A stretch of 64,000 nucleotides of DNA from Phylloscopus collybita (Eukaryota; Chordata; Aves; Passeriformes; Phylloscopidae), in NCBI GenBank assembly GCA_027886175.1, contig JAJNNQ010000006.1, forward strand, positions 11,739,501 through 11,803,500, in the 5' to 3' direction. Shown here one piece after another: positions 50,887 through 62,893 of this stretch. The position numbers and the translations under genes are program-made. Below the pieces are notes generated by a model. It saw nothing but the letters and a program-made list of their open reading frames with translations. It had not been told where the DNA came from and did not search any database. Within the stretch, counting starts at the first letter, position 1; each line of letters opens with the position of its first letter.

Positions 50887-53800
50887 CTTCTCCTTCAGAT
50901 ATTCAGTAGCCACTCATGACATTCAGCAATAAATATTTTTGCACTGACTATACAATATATTGTGGTGACTATTTCCCAGAAACAAATCCCAAACATACAA
51001 TATACACTTGTTGCTTCCAGCCTGCAATTGTTCAATGGGTAGAACAGACCGAATTCCACAAAGCTATTGCTACTCCTCTTTTCCACTGTCACCACTGGAG
51101 CACAATTGTAATTGATCATTTACAAATCATACATAATTTAAAGGATAACAAAGAAACATTTCATACATTGCTCTGTAAAGCAATGACGTCTACCTAAACA
51201 CCCCTTTATCAGTTATCCTGAATTTGCATGTAAGTTTTATCCTCTAAATTATCATACACAAGGGTAGAAAACTTTTTTAAAAAACCCACAAAATTCTGCA
51301 TGATGTTATAGGATACATCACTACTTTTACAGGGACCAATGGAAAAATTTTAATTCAAAACCACCATACAAACACAGCGAGGTGTTCTGCACCGCAAACT
51401 ATTCTTTCCATAATATAATATCACTTTCCAAAATAAGAACTTAAACAATCAATGCTCTTTTAGTTTACTGTTAGGTCAAGGCAGTGAGAATCAAGTTTCA
51501 GTACAGTTGTGTGTTAAGAGCCTGTAACAAAACTCAACAGTACCGCAAATAAATTAACCTGTACATGAGTAACATACATAAAGAACTAAAATATGTAGAA
51601 ATTGTTTTGTAAGTTTATGCATTAGGATAATCTTTTTAACAGAACATGTAGACCAAGATGGGTGACTTCAGGAAGGATTAACTGCTATAGAATTGTATCA
51701 GAAATACAGAAGGATTCTCTGCTACAGAATATTCTATTTCAAAATTTCCATAGAAACAGTAAAACCCATTCAAACTGCTATAAGGCTACCACCACTATTA
51801 CTGTCTGAAACACCTGAGCCCACATCCATAAAACGTTCAAATTTTTTGGCACAGTATCAGAGTGTGGGTGCCTGACATCTTGCATCCTGAATTATAAGGC
51901 CTCTGAAAAAAGAGCAGGACCGATGCTACACCTGGAAAAATACAACATCTGTGACTACATACACATATTTAAGAGACAGAATTAAGAGCTGATATACATA
52001 TCTAGACAGGTATGTAAATCCCCGTTGTTTATTGGAAATTGTAAATTTAAGTGCTGTGGTGGGTCTGGAGCACAGTCTGCTTACTACAGGGCAGAGATTT
52101 ACCTTCAAGCCCTGTTCATCTGTCTTTCTGCTTCTTCCCTCTCCTCCTCTACGACATACATGGCTGCCACCAGTGTAAAATGAAAGGTGATCATTTCTCA
52201 ACCAACCTGTCACACAACCACTGCTGCGCTGCAGCCGGTTAATCAAACGTGTCCCGTTTGAAACCTGCATGATGGCACCGTATCTGCCACTTCAAATTAG
52301 TGCTCCAAATATTCAGGTCCATTTGCAAACCACAGTCTGTCCCAATCCATTATCACATGACACTTGGTCAGCAAACAGATTGTAAATTAACATTTCCATC
52401 TTCTGCTGTAGCCTTTCAGTCACAGTAATTACAAAAAAATCTCTTTAATCAGCAGACTCATAAAATAACCAAGATGGATGTCTTTTATTTGAGGAAGACC
52501 TTGTGATACACATTATGTCACCAGCTGCAGAGGGAGAATATCAGGCTTTGCTACAGCAGCAAAGCAGGAAGCTTTCTCACACTCAAGCTGGGAACAGCTA
52601 TTCGAGTTCCTCAGTGATGCAATGCCTTCTGCTGTGATTAAAGTGAAACAAATAACATATTTCTAGTTTCCTCTTTTACTTTCAGTGTACTTCCAATGTT
52701 CTTAATAAAACACTCCCACAAAATGCCTGCAGATCACCTAAGCAGAGACAGACGTGCTCTGTAATATCATTTCTTCAATGTTCAAGGCAGCCTTTTCAAC
52801 AGGGCTTATAATTAAGAATGCTTTTGATGGCGAAATTGGGCCTCTGCTGTTAATCAAAGGACCAAAGACACCCCCTCAGCATGCATAATTCCACACCTCT
52901 TTGTTTCAAGGAAATCTTGACAGGAAAATAATGGTTCCTTCCATTTCTTTCTTCTCTGTCAGTTAACCACGGAAGGTTATTCGGCTCCAGCCTCCCAACT
53001 GCTGCAGCACTGATTACTGAAAGGGGAAAGAGTCAGAGGCACATACTTCCCAAAAAACCCTCTGCATCATTTTTGCACTGGGGATAAACAAACTGACTTG
53101 GGTAAAATGGCCTTCACCAGAACCTATGGGTATGTCCCAGGGCAAATTCAGTGCTCATCTAAAATCCAGTCTTATTGAAACTGTCTGTCCTTCAAACCAA
53201 TCCTATTTCTGATATCTTCAGATATCCCCAAATATGATCTCAGCTCAGGTACAGTTGAGACTCAGAAGAACAGCACTGTCAAAACTCTTCAAAGACTTAG
53301 AAGACCTAGAAACAAAACACAACATAGTTTTGCAAAGCTTCTGTGTTCCACCTTTGAGAAATCCTCTCAAGGTTACCAAATTATTCCATTTCCAACGAAA
53401 ACTCTTAGGTCTGTAGGACACATCTGAGTTTCCAACTTGTAAAGCTAATCGGTACGCAAGGCAGAAGAATTTCTGCTAACAGAGAAACAAATCAATTAAA
53501 AGGTGCACAAAAAGTATCACCCAAAATGTATGCAAAGAAGAAATCTAAGAAGCTTTGTTCTATCTCAATCTTCAAGAGAGGTCAAACAACAGTTCCTGAT
53601 CCCGCTTTTCAGTGTTTTGATCCTGTCATTGATTTATCCACCAGAGAAAGTAAAGAAGTTTAATCTTCAGACAGTTACTGAAATCATTGCAACTAAAGAG
53701 GGAAAAAGCACTCAGAAATAAACCATGCTAAATTCCAAAAGCTTTTTATGCTTGCAAATTGCATTACTCATTCTTTTTACAAGGTACAAGTTTAAAACAA

Positions 53801-56800
53801 CAAATCTAAACACCTAAAAATTACTGAACTCGCAAAAATAGAGGTTGTAGGGCAATCTCAAACATGAGTTAAATACTCCTGTGCTGCTTCCTTAATGTTA
53901 CTGGCCAAAGAGGCTTGAGAGAAATGTGGACATCCCCTCACCCCAGCTCTATTCCCTCTGTGCCACATCCATGCGCCTCCCCCATACACAGCATTCATAA
54001 TTCACTGAATTTACAGTGTTATTAGGAAAGGATCCATTTAAAGAAAACTCTGACATGAATTTTACATCAGTTTGTTCCTTTGGGTATTCCAGCAGTCTTC
54101 AAAGAGAATGTGTCAGTAATTAATGCGAGTTCATAAGTTTATTTCCTAAGAGTCGGCCCACATATGTGGTTTTGTCCAACAGGATGCGTCCCTCGGCAAA
54201 GGCCTGAGTTGCACTGGGAGCATCGTCAGCTCTCTAGTGAACTATCAGACACTTTAATGTAGTCATTTACAAGTCCTTCTGAGAGAAGCATGGTCTACAT
54301 TTTTCTTTCTTCGTATGCTTCTTCACACATTTCTGATCATCTTGATATGATCTAAATATCTCCTTTCCTAACAGACCCTATTTTTCCTGACTTTATATTT
54401 CTTCTGCACTACCCAACTCAGTATTAAAAGCCAAGTGAAGAAATTTCAGAAGTAACTGAAATATTTAATGTGTTCTGAGGAATGGAACAAAGTTTCTGCA
54501 AAGAACATTACTCCTATCTTCTCGGAGGAGTAGTAGTAACTACAGCAAACTCCTTCTGGTTTGCAGCTACAGAGGGATACAAACTGCATTTTACAGGAGA
54601 TGCCACAGAAAGTCATACGGAGACACAAAGGCCAAAGAAGAAAGAAAACCCCAGGGAAGTAACAGATATGGCATTGTCAGTTACAACAGTAGCTGTTACA
54701 ACAACCACTTCTATCAAACATCATCATGTGGCTCCTGAAGCAGATGTGAGGGCACAGAATTACAAGGTATCTTAGAGGGTTGCAGCAAGTCCTATTTTTA
54801 GTTTTAAATCAGACACCATTATAAAGACTATGTCCCTAAAGGCCATTCCCACACATTAAGCATTATCTCTTGCCACCCACAGAGATCACATGGCATAGTC
54901 TCTCTTTGCTCTACCCTGCACACCATACTTAAACCATAACAAAACCATGGTCTTCTCACTAACTCCCCACCACTGCCCCTGAAACTACCTTCTTGTCCAG
55001 AATTACTGATTCAGGCTGTTGTGCAACATCTCCAAAATTCACTTGTACTTTCTTCCCAGACATGCTAGTCCAACCACTGAACAGCATGAGAGACATTAAA
55101 TTTGATACCAGAAGTTCTGCATCAAGGAGAAGCCAATTTTTAAATTAGGAGCTGTTTTCAATCACTACCAACACTCTGTGGGCAACAGGGTTTTATTCTC
55201 ATGTTGAAAAAAGAGCTGTTAGTCTGAAACTGAAAATTTCACAAAAAATTAGATAGCATTCTTGATGAAATTTCAATAGCAGACACCTTCAGATATTCCA
55301 CATGCCCTGGTGAGTGGATTCAGCCAAATACATGCACCAAGAATCCAGATGCCCAAGAATCTAGGAACTTGTCTATAAAGGCAGTCTAAACCTAAAACAC
55401 TTCCATGGACTATGCTTTAGTGGCTCTCAACTTTTCTATGTCAACAGTGATGTTACAAAATGAGGAGAAAGTGGACCTCTAACACTCCATTCAATCTAGA
55501 AAGCTTGAAAAAATACAAGTAAGCAAGTAAAGAAAGAAACCAAACCCACAAACATCTTTTTTCTATTCAGTAGCAGGTAGAGTTTCTTTTAAAAAGAAAG
55601 CAGTATCATGACAGATACTCTGACTCCTTCTTTTAGGGCTTTCTTCCTTCTCCCCCCTGCCCCAAGCTTATATGTAAGTGAAATATACTGGTTCAGTATT
55701 TTTCCAACACCTTCCATTAGACAACATTTGGGGTTACTTTTACTACTGTTAAGTAAAATTTTCATTGTAGTATAGCTAGAATCCTGCAGACAGATCTATC
55801 TTGAGTTTTAACATTTAAACCCCACTCTGTAAAGCTGACATGCTTGCAAAAACTAGATTGTGAACTCAAGACTCACAGGCAAAGTGAGCAAAGCCCACTG
55901 ACGTGTTATCTCCCTGCACCTCTAAAACTTGCGTATTTTCCAGAGCACCCTTATTGTTCAGGCACTTTCAACTCTGATCCCTTGCTGGCTAACTATCAAT
56001 TTCCTTTCAAAGTCCTTTTCACTACTACTTTCCAGCAGTAATAAACACAGTTCTTTCAGGTAACAGCTGCCTTGCAGTTTGACACCATTCAGAAACCTAT
56101 TACAATGACTGCTACAGGAAGGTATCCTAAAATCAAGCTTGTCTCCAGCCGACTTTGAAATTATCTAGGCTTTTAAATCTAAGTGTATGAAGCTCATTTT
56201 CTTTGCCAACACTTGAAGCTAAGCAGTTGCCTTAACTGACCCAGGGAAGAGTGAAATGCCAAGCAGCAGCTCTCTGATTTGGACATGGACAGAGTGTGCA
56301 AAGCAGTGGCACACAGCCCTTGAAAGAAAAACGTTGGGATTTCTTTCGTTTGTGTTTTGAATTGCAAGCAGTGACCACATTGCTTTAAGTATCTAAAACA
56401 CAACAGCAGATCAGAATTGGGTGAAACACAATGCCTACCATGGTATTTTTGTTTTCAAAGACTATTTAAGAAAAGACTTGAAAGTGTCCACAAACCCACA
56501 GTGTCCCACACCCCCCAGTTCACTCCAGCACTGCTCTGGCTGTAGCACTGCTAGATGTTTGTAACTCCTGCAGAGCTGAAAATGCAAACTTCACACTGAC
56601 ATTAACAGGAACATCAAATACCACTGCCCTTTTTTGATTATAATTATGATTGGGACATACAAACAGGACATAAAAACCATGTATTTCTCCGATACCTCTG
56701 ATGTACAAGCAAGCAATATAACACAGTGTCACACTCAAGTGCCTTAGTTTTGGTCATGTACAACTTTGAGACACCAAAAACCTTCAGAAAAGCCCTCCTG

Positions 56801-57545
56801 CACCCTTCTGTACCTGATGGAAGCTATGGGGAGTTTAAATCAATACGGATTTAACCACTCTTCTGCTGAAGAACACTTGGAAATAGCTATGTATCCAAAT
56901 ACAGACATGTTTTTGCACTGATTAGACTACAGCATAAAGGACAGGTTTTCTTTCAGGCTTAGGAAGCCAGAAACAGGACAAGAAGGGGCTCCTGTCCTGT
57001 GACAGAATTTCCTACATCCCAAGGCAATACAAAATCCAAACTCTCACTGCAAACACCACTAAGGAAGGAAGGACTGTATTGATTGCATTATGTTACTCAG
57101 CTCATCTACAGATGCCAGAGATTACAGCTGCACCAGTCACTTTATCTATGCTTGCACAAAGCATAGAGGCTGAGGTAAGTGCCTCCTTCATTCTCCATTT
57201 AATTTACAAAGAAAAGCTTTACAAATAAAGTATTGGGGGTTTTGTTTTCACTTTTATTAAAAAACAGTAGATGATTAAGCCCTTACAACATTAAGAAAGT
57301 GTATTCAGCATGAGACATGGTTAAAAAGTAAATACATCAGCTTATCATTCAACTCAGATTCACTAGCCTCAAGCAAGTACATCAGGATCTCTGCTTTCAC
57401 ACTCCTAGAACTGTGCAACCATCACTGTCTAATTCAAATAAATAGATAACCCCCCAGGAATCTTCCTGCAATTAAGACAAGTAGCAATTAAGCACAAAAT
57501 AGTTGTAAGGCTCTTAGAAAGTAAGTGAAACAAAATGCTCTGGTC

Positions 57546-57571
57546 CACAAGGCTCAAGGAACAGCCTTGTG
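57546..57571. other. Perfect 9-bp inverted repeat
   Basis: CACAAGGCT at 57546-57554 and AGCCTTGTG at 57563-57571 flank an 8-nt loop. Could form a short hairpin. Function unknown. Confidence 0.7.
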
Positions 57572-57758
57572 TTTGCATGACCTCTGCTTTCTCTTCTCCC
57601 CACAGACACTAACCCAGACATAATCTACAATTAACTTAATAATCAATAAAATAAAATCATCTTCAGGAGATGCTAAAATGATGATCAAAAAGAAAAAGAA
57701 GAGGAAGGCAAAAGTACTTGCTCAACTGTATGTAGCTTGTCTTCTATGTTGGAGCCAC

Positions 57759-57780
57759 TTTTTTTTTTTTTTTTTTTTTT
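57759..57780 (+). repeat. Poly-T run, 22 bp
   Basis: Twenty-two consecutive T. A minus-strand retroposon would place its body to the right (57781 on). That sequence is unique and unrecognised. Confidence 0.92.
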
Positions 57781-59042
57781 GTATTAAACGCTGTGGAAGC
57801 AGTCAGAAATTCTCTTTAATTTTTGGAAAATTTCAGACATTGATTAGGCACTGGCAAAGCTCTGCTGAGACAGGCTAGCAATAAATCAAAGGTTGGTATG
57901 CTCATCTTAAGGTACACAGAGACATCCCTCTGTTTTTAGCAGATTTTCTGGTATTGGGGTGGTATATTCTTGCTCCCATCTCAGCTGAGATCACATACCA
58001 CACAGTAATATGCAAAATGCCTCTCTATCAATATGAACAGAAGAGTACTGTATTCTATTATTCATGCAAGATATTATTATAAAAAACTAATTTCACAAAT
58101 CTATTTGCCACATTTCTCCACCCCTCTTACTTGCTGTTTACTTAGCTGCCAAAATGGCTACATTTCAAATGCAGATGTGAACCTTACCATGAATATCAAC
58201 TAACATCTTCTGACTGAACTGCAATTTTAAATGTCAGTTCTAGGCAAACAAGTGAGCAAAACTCATGAGGGCATAATTTATTAACACTGTAAAATGTACC
58301 GCTGCTAAACGTTTTCCTCTAGTAACGACAAAGTTGGCCCCTAATCAGACATGCACACACTACCTGGAGTTACAGGATCACCCTAATTCTGACTCAGGTT
58401 TTCACATTTGCTTCAGTTCCTAACTGAAAACCAGGCAAAACATTTAAAAAAACACAAATTCTACCTTAACAGTGACAGACCACATCCTAAAGCACATTCA
58501 AACATTTCACAACAATGAAAAACCCCTTTGATCACAGCAGCAGAGAAATGTAAGATTGCACAGGATAGTAAGATAAAAGCTAATTACTTTTGTTGTCCTA
58601 AAAGTTGAATCGGATAGGTTTAGAAAGGTTTGTTTAACCTAATGTTAAAACTTTGAGAACTAAAGTTTTACAACCTCAGAAGACAACCTGTTTAGAGTGC
58701 TTAGCTATCATCAGTTACATGGTTTTTCCTGGGAAAACTACAATTTCTCATCATGCTCTCAGAGAATATAAAATATTTGTTTTGCTGCCTATAAACAGCC
58801 TTTAAAAAATTGGATGCTGCCATTTTCTCTCCTTTCTACAGCAAATTAATGTTTATCCATCAGACTTCTTCAATCCAGTTAGTTTATGCTACACATTTAC
58901 TTGATTTCCCAGTCTATAATTATTTGTTATTTTTCTCTACTTTTCTTCCTCTTAAATTATTCTGGATCTCACCTCCAGCTTACCAATTTTAATCTGGTCT
59001 TCTATAATGCTTGCAGTCCAGCTTGAAGTTCACAGGCTTCGT

Positions 59043-59792
59043 TGTCTTGGTTCTGGCCAAGACAGGGTCAATTTCTGCAGTAGCAGGGAAGGGGCACGGC
59101 CAGGACATGAAGTTTATTCTATACCACCTCATGTCATTGCCAGGGGCAAGGGAGAAGGGAGTCTCTTCTAGGGAAAAGGGGTTCCTTCCAGTCAAGTCAG
59201 AGTGATGGTGGTTCCCAGCTGGAGGGAATGGTTGGATAATATCAGTTCCAAGACAGAGGGAGCAGCCGGGTAACTGGTTCTGAGCTGGAAGGAGCGTTTG
59301 GGCAACGCCGGTTCCGTACTGGAGAGAGTGGATGGGTAACACCAGTTCTGAGCTGGAGGGACTGGCTGGGTAACACTGGTTATTGGGCTGGAGAGAGCGG
59401 TTGGATAATGCCGATTCCAAGCTGGAGAGGGGTTGGATAATGCTGGTTCTGAGCTGGAAGGAGTGGCCGGCTAACACCACTTTCAAGCTGGAGGGAGTGG
59501 TTGGGTTGTCATGGATGGGGTCAGGTTGAGCTTCGCAGTGAGCTTTTTTTTGCATATGAATCCCTCTCTCTTTTGTACACTTTTGTTATTAATATTCTTG
59601 ATGTTACTGTCAATTTCCTTATCTCATTGCTGTTTCCTGCCAGTTGTTCTTACCTCAAACCATGATCTCTGCCTTTTGTGTCTCCAGTTCTTCTCTCCAA
59701 CCCACCTTAGGGAGGGAGAGGAGGGGGGAGCAAGCAGCACTCAGTTTTAGTGAGGACACTGAAGTGGAGAATACCATTCCTAAACCATAACA
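59043..59792 (+). mobile_element. Avian ERVL-type solo LTR carrying an internal minisatellite
   Basis: A 750-bp block begins TGTCTTGGTTCTGGCCAAGA with CAGGGTCAATTTCTGCAGTA, GGGGCACGGCCAGGACATGA and a TTCTATACCACCTCATGTCA stretch. It ends with a GGGAGGGAGAGGAGGGGGGAG purine block, an AAGCAGCACTCAGTTTTAG stretch and CCTAAACCATAACA. This order matches common avian ERVL-like LTRs. The ends are TG...CA. Flanks are TTCGT and CTTGT, not a clean 5-bp target duplication. No retroviral gene lies beside it. The usual middle of this LTR family appears replaced or expanded by nine tandem 34-bp units at 59212-59514. Confidence 0.7.
59212..59514 (+). repeat. Nine-copy 34-bp minisatellite inside the LTR
   Basis: Nine consecutive units of 34, 32, 34, 34, 34, 35, 32, 34 and 34 bp start at 59212, 59246, 59278, 59312, 59346, 59380, 59415, 59447 and 59481. 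The common pattern is TTC-x-GAGCTGGAGGGAG-x-GG, then TTGGGTAACACCGG with variation. Units differ from each other at several positions, so the array is old or its copies were homogenised only in part. A long minus-strand open frame (58989-59555) runs through it and is a by-product of the repeat. Confidence 0.93.
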
Positions 59793-59845
59793 CTTGTATA
59801 TCCACAAGGAGAGAGAATTCAGAAGGATCTTAATGCTTATAACAA

Positions 59846-60136
59846 ATACTTATGAGAGGGAGTAGAGAAGATGGATCCAGACTTTTCCCAGTGGTGCCCA
59901 GTAGGACAAGAAGCAACAGCATACAGTGTAGCACAGAAAATTCCATTTAAACATAAGAAAAAACCCTTCTGTACCATCAGGAGGATCAAACACTGGAACA
60001 AGTTGCCAGGAAAGGTTGTGGAGCCTCCATCCTTGGAGATATGCACACGTGGACTGGATACAGTCTTGGGCAACCTGTTCTGGGTGGTCCTGCTCCTGAA
60101 GAGCCTTCCTGTCTCACCTATCCTGTGATCCTGTGG
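59846..60136 (+). mobile_element. CR1 LINE 3' fragment (plus strand)
   Basis: Matches CR1: CCCAGTGGTGCCCAGTAGGA, AACACTGGAACAAGTTGCCA, AGGTTGTGGAGCCTCCATCC, TTGGAGATATGCACACGTGG, CTTGGGCAACCTGTTCTGGG, TGGTCCTGCTCCTGAAGAGC, and a terminal CCTGTGATCCTGTGG. The segment between the GAGCAGG box and the tail is shortened (an internal deletion of the GGACCAGATGACCTCC region). It lies about 55 bp downstream of an LTR in the same orientation. Confidence 0.85.
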
Positions 60137-60227
60137 TTATGTTCAACTGCATCCTACCATCCATAATTTGGTAATCCTACCAGATACATATCCCTCTGTT
60201 AGACAGACTACCACCACCATTTAATCT

Positions 60228-60277
60228 GTTTGCAGTCATCCATATCACATGACTGCATATGTTTGCAGTCATCCACA
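60228..60277 (+). repeat. Short direct duplication, 17-bp copies
   Basis: GTTTGCAGTCATCCATAT and GTTTGCAGTCATCCACAT lie about 33 bp apart. Between them CATGACTGCATATG adds a partial inverted copy of GCAGTCAT. Confidence 0.82.
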
Positions 60278-62868
60278 TAGTAATCATTTCATACACTATG
60301 TAAATCTTCCAGATTGTTTCTGAGAGGTCATAGGACTCCAATCAGAGCCTCACTGAAGTCGAGAACAAACACGTGGACTGTTTTTTCACCCCAGCTGAGC
60401 TACAGTGTCACTATGTCACTATCTCAAGCAGAAATTTCGTAAAAGCAATTTCACAAGCTCACTACATTCCATCATTACATTTTTGTCCTCAGTACTGTCA
60501 CCAACTAGAAGACTTAAAGTCTATGTGCATCCCTACAAAACTGTATAAAACATCAGCTTACACTTACTCATGAGTACATGCTTTTGAAGAGTTATGTGTC
60601 TGAGCATCTTTCATGGTGCCAAATTTGTTTGAATGGTCTGCAATCACAAGATCTTTCTTTTTTCTCTCTTGTAAGAACATACTCTCTATGTGCCCTCTTT
60701 TGAGATATCACCTGTCCTTTATGGTTTTTACAAAGTAACTGCTCTTGGACACAAAACTGCTTCAATTAGTTGTTTGCATAGAAAAGAATAAACTCCACCT
60801 TAAGCTTATAAATCTGAATGCTCATGACTCCAAAGCGGTTCTTAACCTGTTCTTTCCTTTTTCTGCCCTATGTTCTTTCCACTTTGCTGTCAGCTTCAAT
60901 CACGCTAAGTAGCTGGTCCCAATCAACCTTCTTTGTAAAGACAGAAGACAGGTAGATTACCGTTCCAACTTTTTCTGTCTTCAATTATTTTCTTAATTTC
61001 TCGTCCAGGTAAGAGTCTTACAGTTTTCTTTGTCTCCCCTTACTTACAGAAGCTTTTTGCTACTTACAAAACAGTATTTTGCTGTGCACTACATCCCTTA
61101 CCATCTGCAGCTCCGCATTTTTTAATTTGTCCAGCATCCTTCTCATGTTCTTTTCTCTTTAATAATCAAAGTGCCAAAGGAGTTTGTCAACATTTCAAAC
61201 TATAGTCTTTATACTGCTGTTCAGATACTTCACTCGGATTAGCCAACAGTCTCAAATGAAGTCTCAGCTTACCTGCAGAGAGAAACTGCTAAATGATCTC
61301 AGGTTTTTAATATTCTTTTGTAAGTGTATTTCAAAGCTGTGCTAAACAAATCAGTCAGAGAGCATCAGCCAAGCAGTACACCCACGTTCACAACCTTTCT
61401 TTAGCTAATGATAATTACAGATTGTACTACAGACAGCCTTTAATAAACAGCATCAGGTTTAGAAGGAAGACATCTGTAGGGACCTTTCTGTTGCCATGGA
61501 AATATCTGCAGGCCAAGCTGTCTTTAGCTCCACACATTACCTCTGTATTAACCTATTATTATGCGTTTCTTTGACTATTAGTACAAATTATGGACTAACT
61601 CACCCCAATTGGATTATTATAAATGATAATTTTGTCTGACTTTGAGGGATTCCAAAGAAGGAGTCACAAATGCTACATTAAAGGGTAAAATCCTGGACTT
61701 CCAGAAAACTGAATACTTGCCTGATGTTGCATGGCTTTTATTCCATGGAGTCTTGCCTATCTGCAGCTTGTTTCAGTAACAGGGATAAGTTAGGCTCCTA
61801 GCAATCACTAATGCACTTTCTGAAGGCCAGGGAACAATTCACAGCTAAATTTTTTCACATCATTATAAAAGTCTGGATGAAACTTAAACCATGCCAGCTC
61901 AAAATATTAAACAGATGATTACTTTCTAAAGCTATGTGATTAACGCAGTAAACATCATGAATGCAATAAACAGTGATAACAAATGGTGTGGAACACTACA
62001 GCAACAGGCACAATAAATGTGTGCAACAGACAGTCTCACGTGGAAGACTGCTCTGAAGGATCCCCAAACATTTTGCAACTATGTACACTTAACACTGCTG
62101 AAATGAAGTCATCTTGAAGGGTAGATGGTACTAAGTAACTTGCAAACAGCATAGAGCATAACAGGGGCATCTTTAACACCCACACAGAATAAACAGGATC
62201 TCAGTTTCTAAGACCTCATCCAAAACACACCCACACAGCCAAGTGCATAGTATTCATAGTATAAATGAAGAAAGAAATTAACCTCTGCTAAGGTATGAAC
62301 CACTGGACTCCAGAAGAGTGAGGGATCCAAGCTCGAAAGTCAGATTGTTCACAATTAGCAACAGCATTTTGACTACTTCTCCAAAATTACAGAAGACATA
62401 ACTGAAAATGTTCCTTACTCTGACAATATCTCATATTGTCAATAACTTTTGAACAGAAGATCAATCAGAAGTTTTCCCTATTGGCTTCCACTGTGACATC
62501 AATTTATGTCATCAGGTATCTGATGATAGACTTCTGAAGAGAATCATTAAGACTGCTGCCCAAAGAAGCACACAAAACCTGCTTAGCATGAACTAAAATT
62601 GAAACTCATAGAAAAATAGACTTAAAAATAGTTCCAGGAAATACAAAGCTATTGCTGCTGGTGTTTACCAAGAACTGTATCTGTTAGCAAAAAGGCTCTA
62701 AGTGGAGTTTCTCAGATAAAGAAAATCATAACAAAAATATTTTTTACATTTTTTTCTGTATTTTTTTAATACCTTGTAACCTCAAAACAAACAACAAAAA
62801 AAGTAATTTTATCAGGTGGTCCAGAGTATGAACAGCAATTTAGGTTCTATTTCCAAATTGCTGACTCT

Positions 62869-62893
62869 GTGGAAATCTGTGGAAATCTCTCCA
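62869..62893 (+). repeat. Tandem CTGTGGAAAT repeat
   Basis: CTGTGGAAATCTGTGGAAAT: two perfect 10-bp copies. Confidence 0.8.

Noticed and set aside
58989..59555. 188-codon minus-strand open frame
   Set aside because: It runs antisense through the LTR and its 34-bp minisatellite. Repeat periodicity and low stop density explain its length, and the product shows only the repeat pattern.
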